Positions 34,464-47,500 of a DNA stretch of 64,000 bases are shown here, piece after piece; the first letter of the stretch is position 1, and the number at the start of each line of letters is the position of its first letter. The stretch is taken from assembly GCA_000231825.2 (NCBI GenBank), contig JH720325.1:534716-598715 (forward strand). Reading direction: 5' to 3'. Under the pieces are notes generated by a model. It had not been told where the DNA came from. It worked only from the letters and a program-made list of their open reading frames with translations, and searched no databases. The DNA is from Tetrahymena elliotti 4EA. Its lineage: Eukaryota > Ciliophora > Oligohymenophorea > Hymenostomatida > Tetrahymenidae. A program made the translations under genes and the position numbers.

Positions 34464-37400
34464 ATGCAATATATTTTGCTAATAATATCGCTCTTTATGT
34501 AATTTTTATTACCTTGCCCATTAGGATGCACTTAATGTGATAATCTAGATAATTGTTCTGGCTGCTAGTCAGACTATACTTTAGATTCTAATAGTGGATT
34601 ATGTGTTTATGATAAATGCATGGAGGAATTATATTTCTAAGAAGATTTTTAAAAGGGAATGGGAGCTTGCTAAGCCATTTGCAATTAAAATTACTAAAGT
34701 GATATATCAACTAATTTATGTATAAATGTTGAGTAATGCTCTCTTTCTATTAACCAATAGACAGGCATTAGCTTAAATAATGAGTTAATTAATCAGATAA
34801 TACCTTATGATGATTAATACTTCTTAATTGTATACTCTTCATATATAACAAAATAACTCTAGTCTACGGGTAGATTCATGTAAAGACTTAATTTTAATCC
34901 TAACAAACTGTATATAAAATTTTTTCAGGGTAACTTCTTCATTTTTTAGAATGGAAAATCCCTCTCAAAATGGGATTTCAAAAAGAATGTTACTGATTAC
35001 TTTGAGTTCATTGTAATAGGTGATATTGACAGTGATACTCAAATTAATTTACTAGGTGATAGATATTTATATATTATTACATAAGACAAAAAAGAATCTC
35101 TACTTTACTTAACTCTTTTATATGATCAAACTTTTCTTTAATTTGTTCCTATTTATATTAGTTTAACTTTAAGTTAATTAACTAGTTAAAACTATTACTT
35201 TGCTAATGACTTACTGTTTGAATTATATTAAAATAATGTTAAGGTATCTAAAATTATTTTAAGCCAAGATCAATATCAAATGATTTAGATACAATAATTT
35301 ACTCAGAATCAATGTATTAATCTAGATTTACTTAGTATTTAGCAGATTATCAATTTAAACAGTGACAAATTCTTGCTATCATTTAAGGAATAATCTTTCT
35401 ACCTAATCTTAGATAGAACCACATGCACACGTTTTTAATAATAAGAGCCATTAGAGAAGATCTATGAATTACTGTAAGGTATTATAAAATATCATATACT
35501 ATAGCTCTAAACTATTTTGATAGTTTTGGGTGAAGATGGTGGTCAAATTACTTAATTTTCAACTAAGAATTTAATAGTTGATTCTTTAGCTTTGGTTACT
35601 ATAAATAAAACACTTCTATTCATCATACTTGATGATTAATAAAATTTAAATTTTATAGGCTTGAATATGAACAGTAAGACATAGTAATAATAGATTTATA
35701 GTTTTAAGTTCAAGAAATTTAATCCACTAAAAATTGCACTACTATAAAATTAAATGGATAGCTAAAACTAAACAATTAAGTTCCAAATTTTAGCTTATTC
35801 AATTGAAATTTAATCCTTTATTTTTTAAGTAAAAGAGGGTATTTAACTTAGCTTAACAAACTAATATTTTCTGACAGCATTTAAAAGAAAAGTAAATGAT
35901 ATATAAAATAGTATTTCTTCTATGGATGCTAATAGTGACAGCAATCTCTCTACTTTTTGTTCTGTAGATGGATAACTAATGACATGGGACTACTCTGTGA
36001 TAATGAATCCTCATCTAATTGATTCAAGATTCTTAAATAACTTTGGCTCATGTAAAAATATAAAATTTCAAGGAAACAATACAGCTCTCATCCTTTTCGA
36101 AAGTGCTATCATAGCATATGATGTTATCAAATCTAGCATTAAAAACACATGGAATTTTACTAATCCTTCTTCAAAAATGACAAATAGATTTGTTTAATCT
36201 TTTAATGGGAATTCTTTTCTTTTATATGACTCTTGCTTTTAAGCTTTTGACTCAAATTTTAAACTCATTATTTAAGATTGCTCTTTAGTTTTTGATGATG
36301 AAATAGTTAATATTTACTTGGACTAATCTCTTTATCTAGTCTTATAAAAAAAATATTCCATTTCAGTCTTTTTTATAGACTTAAACAATAGCAATCTTTA
36401 AACAAAAAACAATTAATAATTCTCAGATTCTATACAGATAACCAAAATAAGAAGTTTTCCATTAAGTTTTTCATTACAAAGTGGTACAATCTTTGAGATT
36501 ATTGTCTACTTTTCGAATCTTTCCTTTTTTATTTTTGACTAGGATCTAAAAATTTTATCATCATTTTATAACATAAAAATTTCCTAAGCAATAGATATAA
36601 GTTTTGTTGAAGATGATCCATATGATAATATTTATGTTATAGGAGGAATTACAACTCAACAATCAGCAACTTTTAAATTTTAAGCTTTTGCTCTTCTAAA
36701 GAATTAAACTGATGTGTTTTAGGTGGCAACAGTAAGTAAAATAAACAGATTATTTCCTGTCTATAAATCTGTAAATCCAACAAATTTAGCTATTGGATAC
36801 ACAATTAAAATATGCTTTTTTTAAGGTTTTTTGACTATTATTTAAGATTTTTACTTTAATATGGGTAATAAGGATAATTTTATGAGATAAGTTGGACATG
36901 CTCAAAATGTAATTATGAACTCCTTTTAATTAGCTAAAAATAATTAATTATACTTCTATGGAGATTAAAATGGTTTAATGACCCTCGATATCACAAGAAG
37001 GTAGTTTTATCATTCAGTATTTAAACTTAATGAAATTCAAAAAAAATAAAATGATTATATTTCAAGTGTTCACTAAAGTCTCTTACTTTAAAAATACTTT
37101 ATAATTACATCTAGCATAGCTGTTTATGATTTATTAACAGATGAATTAATAGAATAGATAGATTTATAATCTAATGAGAAAATAAAATCTTTCAAAATTT
37201 TCGAATTATACTATTCAATTATTTTTATTTATGGAAATAAACTTTTTCTAAAAAATTATAATGAGAATAAAACATATCAATATAATGATTTGAATATCAT
37301 TACAAATTATGTATCCGATGGGAACAGCATATTCCTCTATGGTGATAACATAGCCATTTTAAATTTTGATTTAACTGTAAAAATATTCATAAAAAACAGT

Positions 37401-40400
37401 TAAATTAGTACAATATTTGAATCATGCTAAGTTAAATTATCATTATTAGCTTGTAAGCACACTTCTGCCTTAATGAGTATTATGGATAAGAACAATTATA
37501 ATAAAGTCATTACATTCAAAAAACATTTTATTGATAACAACTACAAGTTTGAAATAGATGAAAATTTTGAGAGAGTTATTCTTTACTCTTAAAATATTGA
37601 AGTTTACAACTTTGCAGGTTTATTGTAGCTCTACATCAATACAATCAATTCTCCAATAAGAGACATACAGATTCTATCAAATGATATATCTGTCTTGCTC
37701 ACTACTTGTAATTTTTTATATAAATTATTACATATAAGATATTTATAATTTTAACATATGCCAATAAAGTCAATAAGAAGCAAAAAAATTTTTAATAAAA
37801 CAGTGAAAATTAAACTTTATTTTTTAATTTATTGATTGCGGCTTATAAATTAGAATTTTGCTTATATAATTTCATTAAAATTTATTTTTAAAATCTAAAT
37901 AGATATTTATGTTTACGACAGATATGTTTTAAATTACAGAGGCAACATTATAGGCCCAGGAGGAGGAAGTATAATATAGTAGTAGTATATTAAATCCCTG
38001 AATTAGATATTATTCTACTCTTCAACATTAAGGTTTGCCTAATTTTTTGCTTTTAGCTTAGATACTCTTTAAATGATAGTACAATATAAAAGTTCATTAA
38101 ATACACCTTCAAGCGCAGTTTCTTTAGGATATGATAAAGACCAAGGAGTATATATATTACTGGACTAAGGTGCTAATTTTTATTTCATCAATTATCAACT
38201 TTAATAAATACAAATGACAAGATTAGTAGAGTTTGATTCAAATACTAATGATCAGATACTTGGATTTTCACTTAATTATGAGAATAATAATGTTTATATT
38301 TACTCTTAAACACAAGTTTTTAATTTTTTACTAACAGAACTCAACGATTAGGTTGCAAAGTTTTTTGTAAACAAAAAATAATTATTCACAAAAATATCTG
38401 ATTCATGCTTCATAATAGCAGGAGAAAAAGGAATTCTTTATAAATATTAAAATTCTGCATTCGAATATTTTTATTAGATAGAAGAATAAATTCAAGAAGT
38501 TTTTTACAACTAAAGTTTGAGATTACTTATAATAGCTGTTAATAATAAATTTGAAATATTTAAAGATTTTAATGAAAGTTCATTGATTAATTTAAACCCA
38601 TGGTAATCAAATTATTAAGAAATTATTTATCTGGATTCAGAATTTAAAGAATTTATTTGTTAAGATATTTTTATGACAAAAGATAACTAAATTTATCACT
38701 ATGATTTCGTTAACAAGGTCGTCTTAACTAAAATATCTTATTCAGATCCTGATGTTTTTATACAACATAAAATATGCTCAGTTAATACTCCATACCTCTT
38801 TTTGGGTTCTAACAAGGGAAGTGTTTTGATTTACAATATCAGCACAAAAACATCATAAATTATAAACTTATTAGAAAATTAGCTTGAAATTAACTATTAT
38901 GGAATTGAGATAGGAAAATTAATAGAGACTTCTACAGATTTATGGGTCAGCTTTGCTAGTTAAATAGGTATTTTTAGTATCAGTCTTAAAGATTTTAGTT
39001 ATAAATAGTTAATAAAGTATAGTAATTTAAAGACTTATAAATATTTTCAATATTTAAATCTGTTGATTTTTGATGTAGATGAAACAAATAATAGATTTTT
39101 TTTAAGTTTTCTTGGAGAAAAAGTTTTGAGAGTATTTAATTTTTCTGGAAAAATTACTTAACTTATCTCTTTACCTGCAAAATCAAAAAATAATTTGCAG
39201 ATAAATAATAAGCATTTATTAGCTTCTTGTGGTTATCACATTATGATATATGATAGATTAAGTTTAAAATATATAACAAGAATAAGAAGAGACAATGTTA
39301 ATGATTATATTACAGAAATTATAGAAATATAAAATTAATATATTATGATTACAACATACACTAAATATGAATTGTTTTAAATATAGTCTAAATAAACAGA
39401 AGCCCTCTTAATGGATTAAATATATCTAAGTTATCCTACTTTTCTGGGATATGTAGTAGAATAAGGGCTTAACCAGAATACTACTTAGTTTTTAGGAGTT
39501 ATATTGTTATCATCTGACTAAGTATAGGAATAAAGATATAATCTAATATATGAAAATATCAAAGATATAACTAAAATTTGTAGTATAGATATCGCAGTAA
39601 GCTCATTCTAAGATGTCTCATTTTCTATAAATACAATAAAACCTGTTTCGTTTCCAGATTTATCACAAAGAACTATGATTGCTGTATCTGATTCTAGCTT
39701 GAACAATTATTGGAATATATAATTAAAAAATGGAGATTTAAGAAATGTTGATTTTAAATGTACTACTAACAGTTTACTTCAAGTTTATCCTGATGAAAAC
39801 CTTTCACTTAAATCAATACAAATTTATAATGATACCTTTTTGTGGTATTCTAAAGAATAAATTCAAATCAGAGATTTTATTTTTAATTTTTAAGATGGAG
39901 CAAGTTTAATCAGGTTTAATAGTTTTTCATAAAGAGTAGTTTTTAACAACATAAAAATCTAATCTTAAAATATCAGTGGCAAAACCCTTTTATTTTCAAA
40001 TATGAGAAGTGTTGTCATAAATAGGCTCAAACTTTCAAAGGTACAAAGAAATTTTTCAATATAGAGTAACCTAGTGTACAATACATTTTTGTATTTCTAA
40101 AATGTGACTTAAGTTAATATTTATGACCTAATATTAGAAGATAGTCAAATAGTTGATTTACTTTTCTATGCTGAAAATATTGAAAATTTAATCATTACAA
40201 ATGTAATAATATAAAATACTGATGTTTCTCAGTTATTTAAATTTATTTAAGTTGAAAATCTTAGTATAAGTAATTTAAATATTTTAAATTGCTTTTCAAA
40301 TTAGTTAGATCAAGATGTTTACTTATTAAATATTATTGGAGTTATGAATTCTGCATTAAACAATATCTTATTTTAGAAAAATATTAATTTACTGTTCATG

Positions 40401-43400
40401 AAAACCCTTAACATTTATTTAGATTAAAAGATTAAGTACAGTCTTTATTCTGATACTTTAAGCATTTAAAATACAGCACTCACGTTAAACTAAATAAAAA
40501 TTTCTGATTAATTTTCTCTACTATATATTCAAAGCTCCTTGTGCAATTTTAATAATGTCACCTTATCTACCAATCAAGCAAACTTAAAAATAGTTTCCTC
40601 AACATAATTGAATATAACTAATAGTTAATTTGAATATAATTAATGCTTAAATGGAGGAGCTATTGCAATTATATCAAGTGCTAATTATATTAGAATTCAA
40701 AACTCTTAATTTAAGCACAATGAAGCCTTAGCTAGTGGTGGAGCTCTTTATTTAGAGAATACCAATGCCGAAATAATCCTAGATCCCTCTGTAATAATTA
40801 CTAAAAATAAAGCTCTTATTGGTGGAGGTGTAAGACTTTATAATAGTATGATAAATTATCCTCAATCAATTCAACAAGATTATAAAAGTATCATTTATGA
40901 TAATGATGCTGATTTATATGGAAAAGATTTTACAACATTCCTTCAAAAAGCAGTCATAAGAATTGCTTAAGAAAGCATATCTAATAATGAACAAAATTAA
41001 ATATTGTATAATATTATTGAATCTCAAAATATGGATACAACCCAAAAAAACCAATTTTAACAAATACTTGAAATATTTAACTTTTAAAGTGGAGGTACAG
41101 TCACCCTTCATATGAAGCTGGCTGATTCAGAAGGAACATTTTTGAAGTTTTCTTTTGAAAAGTTCGTTCAAAAAACATACCCAGAGACCATTTTAGATGA
41201 ATTATTAGGTTTTTACTTCAAGTTTCAACCCTAAACATACAATCAAGATGTCTTTTTAGATGGCCATAATGTTATAAGCTCTTATGACTTTGATGGTGTG
41301 AATAACTAATTCGTATTCTAACAAATTCAAATAATAAGCATGCCTAATAATATAACTTTTCTAATAATTTAACCAAACTATGCTCCATCCAATATTAAAA
41401 TTCTTCCCTTGTAAATAAAAATTAGCACAAGACTTTGTTAGATAGGAGAAGTAATAAAACAAATAGAAACAAATATTTTTAGTTGTTAACCTTGTCCATT
41501 AGGATCGTTTTCTCTTCTTGATTTGACAGAAGATCAAAAGAAGATAAACGATTAAATAAATTTAAATTAGAACTCTACAAATATCTAAAATAACTAGCTT
41601 ACTTTACAAGAATGCCAAAAATGCCCAAATGAAGCATAAGTTTGTCAAAAAAATACAATAATTTTAAACAAAGGATACTGGAGAGCACAAAATAACTCTA
41701 CTGAAATAGTGGAGTGTTCTTAATTATTTAATGCATGTGATGAGCAGGATAAAACTAGTAGAAATGGTTGTTTGCCAGGATACAAAGGGCCAGTCTGTAG
41801 AGTGTGTGATTTAACTGGTGAAGTTTGGGGTGGAGAAAGATATGTAGAATCATTCTCAAATGAATAAATGTGTGTCAATTGTGGAAGTTTAGGCATTTAA
41901 ATATTATTTCTTTCCTTGACTTGCTTTTTTTTGCTGATTTACATCCTAATAAATATCATTGTAATATTTAATTCTTTAATTTACTTCTTGAAATGCTTTT
42001 ATATTAGAAAAATTGGTTTGTTGCCTATTTCAAGGAACTGTATTAGAGACCAGTCTCCCTTCTATCTAAAAATACTTGTTAATTACATTTAAATATCTTC
42101 CTTTCTGATCAAATTCTCAATTAACCCATTCCCAAACTTTGTTCTTTTTTCTACCTAATTTTTAGGAAATGCAAACTCATAAATTATTCAAAGATTTTAT
42201 TGCCTGCTCACTAAGGAACAGATAAAACAATATGGATTCGCTCATATAATACAAATAATATAAGCTGGCTTACCTTTAGTTATATTTTTAGTGCTTTTTA
42301 CGATACTGAGTATATTCTAAAAATTAAAATTTTTTGAAGTAAAAAAGTTCCATAAATTTACACTTATAAACTTTATTTTTGTGTTTTTTTAGCCAAACTA
42401 AATAAACTTCTTCACAAAATAGCTATCTTGCACTAAAATAGGCTCTTAATAATATGTAAGCTCTGATCTAACCTTAATATGTGGAGACTCAAACTATAAT
42501 TATTTCACATATTTAATATCGATTCCTTTATTAATAATATGGAGTCTCTTCCCAATAATAATTTTCAAATTATTGTAAAAGAGATCTAAAAATCTTTAAT
42601 CTTGCTATTCTCTATATTACTTTGGCTACTTCTATCAAGAGTATAAAGAAAAATTCTACTATTGGGAATTCATTAGAATTTATTTAAGAACAATTGTGGC
42701 TGCTGTAATAACTTTAAGTACTTAGTCAAATTTTATAAATTATCAGGTAGTTATTATGCTACTAATTATATATCTCAAGTTTATACTTAAACTTAATCCT
42801 ATAAGAAATAATTGGATATAAAAACTAGAGCTATATACAAACTCAATTCTGATATTTATTTGCTTCCTATCTTCAATCAATACTTACTTATACTCAGCTA
42901 CTATTCTGTTTATTCAATATTGTATACATTATTTGATGATTTTCTCAATTATAGTAATAATAATTATGTATAAAGTGAGCAACACAAAAACATTTATAAG
43001 TAGGTATTTTTCAAAGCTTCTAAGCTTAGTTTTACCTAGATCTATCTATAATTCATATAAAAAACATTTCACAACAACAAATTAAAAAACTTTTTAGCTC
43101 TGGTTATTTTTAAAGAAAAACTTAAATTTTTTAGTGAAATATAAAGCTTTTTAAAAGATTGCTGAAGAGATTTAAATAATAAAGAATGAATAAAGCTAAA
43201 GTATCAATTTATTTTAATTTCATTTAATAAAATTATATTTTAAATAATATAGTTGTCACAAGTAGTTTTGCATAAAATAGTGTTTCCTTAACATAGAAAA
43301 TAGAGTTTATAAATCAGGCTAAACGCTCTTTAAAAACATAGTTATTTAAATTTTAAAATAGCAATAAATGTAAAAAATATTTGGTTTTTTAAATGATAAA

Positions 43401-43693
43401 TAACTTTTCTTTTGATTTAATTAGTGTATAATAAATATTAAATGCAAAGTAGCAGTAATGGAACTAACTTTCAAGATGAAATACAAAGTAAAATTAGAAA
43501 TAAGCAAGAATCATCAGATATCTTATTCAATTAATCAAACTCTTTTTAAGCTGTAGAAATAGATGAATCCTAAGGAGCCCTTAAACTTAATAATAATACC
43601 AATTAACGTCTTGACTAAACTTATTAAACTTAGTTTAAATCAAAGAAAATTTTAGATTAACTGTAGACGTTTAGGTAGAAGAATTTGAATTGA
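34464..43693 (+). CDS. Giant surface membrane protein, tandem copy A
   Basis: Exons 34464-37707, 37903-43200, 43253-43369 and 43425-43693 join in phase 1 throughout and give about 2975 residues. In order: signal peptide (MQYILLIISLFMQFLLPCPL), Cys-rich segment to ~95, a long ectodomain of short beta-strand repeats resembling stacked propeller blades (~100-1750), a beta-helix-like segment (~1760-2060) with Gly-rich turns ASGGALYLENT and ALIGGGVRLYNS, a Cys-rich juxtamembrane module (~2275-2410; CQKCPNEAQVC, NKGYWRAQ, CLPGYKGPVCRVCD), about eight to nine membrane helices (~2410-2790), and a Gln-rich cytoplasmic tail. It is followed by two paralogs in the same orientation. This layout suggests a cell-surface receptor or adhesion protein; ligand and signalling route are unknown. 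The spread of Cys and the signal peptide place the N-terminal ~2400 residues outside the cell. Confidence 0.85.
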
Positions 43694-44508
43694 AAAACTA
43701 TAAGAATAAAATACCTTACCTTTACTTAGACCCTGCAACTAACTACAAATCAGAAATGTTAAATTATATTCATTTTTTTGTAAATCTAAAATTTGTTTTT
43801 GGTAGATTATTTTGCTTTTTAATTGTCTTTGTTTAATAATAAATATATTATTAGATTCATCAAATTCTGTTTCTAAATCATAACCCCATCACCGAATTTT
43901 CTAAATAGAGTTTATATCTAGCAAATTAAAGTATCTAATTTAATAGCAATGGAATAGAAATTTATAAAATTAAAAAGACTAATAATTTGAAGAGCAGCTA
44001 TTTGGGTGTGGCCTTTATTGAATTAAAAATTGTATTAAGTTGATTTCTAATGATACTTGTGAACTTATTTTTTCATTTAAAAAAAATTAATAAATGTACA
44101 TACACCTGATTATTCCTTAAAAATATAAGAAATATTTTTGAATTATTTGAAAAAAAAATAAAAGAATAATATTAAATTAGGTTTTGTATGAAAATTACAG
44201 GTTTTATAAATGGTATGTCAGAAATAAATATGTATTTTTCCTCTTTTTTTGTGATTAAAATATCTTTCTTTATTTTATCTTAAGTAATTAGATCAGTAAA
44301 AGTAAAATTTAAATGGGTTAAATTTTTGAATGCAATTTGGAAATAAAGTTTTTAGCTAGTTTATCTGGTTAATTCATCTATTTATCTTATTGATGACACA
44401 AAATTTTAATTTGAAATATAACTCGAAAATTGTAAAGTTTTTAAGAAAAAAATATTAGTAAATTAGGGTAATTTAAATTAATTTTTGGTAGTTACACAAG
44501 ATTGTTCA
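43694..44508. other. Spacer between giant copies A and B
   Basis: About 0.8 kb of AT-rich DNA. It should hold the terminator of copy A and the promoter of copy B. No gene was seen. Confidence 0.5.
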
Positions 44509-47500
44509 ATGAAAGCGATTTAGTATATCTTATTACTAATAATTATATATTTTAGGTTTGCATTGTCTTGTCTTTTTGGTTGCATTTCATGTGATAGTAA
44601 TAATATTTGCATAAAATGCTAGCCCAATTTTACTCTGAATTCTAGTACAGGATAGTGCATTTATAATTAGTGCATGAAGGAATTATATTTTTAAGGAGAT
44701 TAAGTTTAAGGAGAAGGATCTTGTCAAGCCATTTGCAATTAAAACTACCTTAGAGACTCAGAAACTAATTTATGCTTAAATGTGGAGGAATGCTCTTTAT
44801 CTTTCAACCAATAGACAGGTATCAGCTAAAATAATGAGGTAATACATCAAATTATACCCTTTGATGACTAACACTTTGCAATAGTTTATTCCTCATATAT
44901 CACGAAATAACTTCAGGTAACAGGTAGATTTCTTTAGATGCTAAATTTTGATTCTAACAGATAGTATGTCAATTTTTATAAAGGGTTTTTCTTCATTTTT
45001 TAAAATGGAAACACAATATCAAAATGGGATTTTTAAAGAAATGCTACTTACAGCTTTAATTTTTAATTATTTGGAGATATTGATTAGAATACAAAAATTA
45101 ATTAAATTGATGAAAAATATTTGTATGTTATCACACAAGATAAAAAGTAATCTTAGTTCTACTTAACTCTGCTATACGATCAAATTTTATTATCATTTGT
45201 CAGCTTTTCTTAGGTATTATATTTGAAATAATAAATTAATTCAAGCTATCAGTTTGTTGATAACCTAATATTTGAAATTAATCAAAACAATATTTAAATT
45301 TCTTAGATAATATTAGACTAAAATAGCTAGCAACTGAAGTAAGTTCCATATTTTAGTTAAAATTAATGTAAAAATCTAAATTAAATGACTGTATAGCAAA
45401 TTATCAAATTAGATAATGAGTTATTCTTATTTACATTTTACAAATAACCTTACTACATTATTTTAGGAAAATAGTAATGCACACTATTTGATTAACAAGA
45501 GTCTTTTGAATAAACCTATGAATTATCTTTAGGTTTAATAAAATATCACATTTTATAACTTTAAACAGTTCTCAAAGTATTGGATGAAAAAGGGAGCGAA
45601 GTTGCATAAGTTTAAAATAAAGACAAAATAGTTGACTCTATAGCTTTGGCTACTATTAATTAAGCAATCATATTAGTAGTACTCGATGATTAAAATAATA
45701 TCAATTTTTTTAAGTTAAAAATCAATATTAATGATTAAAAATAAATTTACTAATATAAAATCAAGAATTTTAATCCTCTAAAAATTATACTGATATCTAG
45801 TTCAAGGAATGATGAAAACTTAACAACTAAATTTTAAATTCTAGCTCATTCTATCGAAATTTAATCTCTAACTTTTGAGATATAAGAAAACGTTTCATTA
45901 AATTTAACTAACCAATATTTTCTAAAGGCATTTAAAAGAAAAATCAATGATATGTCAACAAGTATTTCTTCTATGGATGCAGATGATAGTAAAAATCTAG
46001 TTACTTTTTGCTCAGTAGATGGGTAGCTGATGACATGGGACTATTCTATCATTATGTAACCTAATCTAGTTGATTCTAAATTTATAAATAATTTAGGCTC
46101 TTGTAAAAATGTGAAGTAATTCGGAAATAATATAGTTTTGATCTTGTTTCAGGATGCTATTTTAGAATATGATTTTATCTTATCAAAGATAATAAATACA
46201 TGGAATTTTACTAACCAGAAATCTAAAATGATAAATTAATTTATTTTACCTCTAAACCTGAATTCTTATTTCTTATTTGATTCATGCTTTAATGCCTTCG
46301 ACTAATAATTTTAATTGATTTTTAAGGATTGCTAATCTACTTTTGATGATGAGATTATTTTTACTTATCTAGACTAATCTCTCTATCTCGTTATTCAAAA
46401 AAAATACTCTTTGTAAGTTTTTTTAATTGATTTAGTTAATAAATAGCTAATAATAAAAGGATAACAGTAATTCCTAAATTAGATACAAATCACCAAAATA
46501 AAAAGTTTTCCATAAAGTTTCTCTCAATAAAGTGGAACAAGTTTTGAGATATTAGTCTACTTTTCTAATCTTTCATTTTTTATTTTTGACTAAGAATTAA
46601 AAGTGATAACCTAATTTTAAAACATAAAGCTTTCTTAAGTAATCGATATAAGCTTTGTTGAAAATGATCCATATGATAATATATATGTACTAGGTGGAAT
46701 TACTTCTCAAAAATCAGCATAATTTAAATATTAAGCCTTTGCTTTATTTAAAAATTAAACAGATGTGTTTTAGGTAGCAACGATAAGTCAAATGAAAAAA
46801 TTGTTTCCAGTTTATAAATCAATTAACCCAGCTAATCTAGCTATTGGGTATACATTTAAAATATGTTTTGTTTTAGGTATTTTCACTAATATTTAAGATT
46901 TTTACTTTAACATGGATAGTAAGGAGTATTTTATGTAAGAAGCTGGAGGTTCTTAAAATGTTATTTTAAGCTCTTTTTAAGTTATTAAATAAAATTAATT
47001 TCACTTCTATGGAGATTAAAATGGTCTGATGACCATAGATATCACTAGAAGATAGTTTTATCACTCTGTATTTAAACTAAACGATGCTTAAAAGAACTAG
47101 GATGACTATATTCAAAGTGTTCATTAAAGTCTTTCACTTTCAAAATATTTTATAATTACATCTAAGGTATTTGTATATGATTTATTGACTGATGAATTCA
47201 TTGAATAAATTGAATTATAAAGTAGTGAAACAATCAAATTCTTCTAAATTTTAGAATCATTAGATTCTATTATTTTTGTTTCTAGAAACACACTTTTTGC
47301 CAAGAATTACTAAAAAAACAAGATGTATTAATACAAGGATTTTAATACAATTAAAAATTATGTTCTTGATGAAAATAATATTTTCCTTTATGGAGATACA
47401 ATAGCCATTTTAAATTTTGATCTCACTGTAAAACTTTTATTGAATAAAATTGAAAATGAATCTTTAGTCCAATAATGTGAAGTAAGTTAATCAATTTTGG

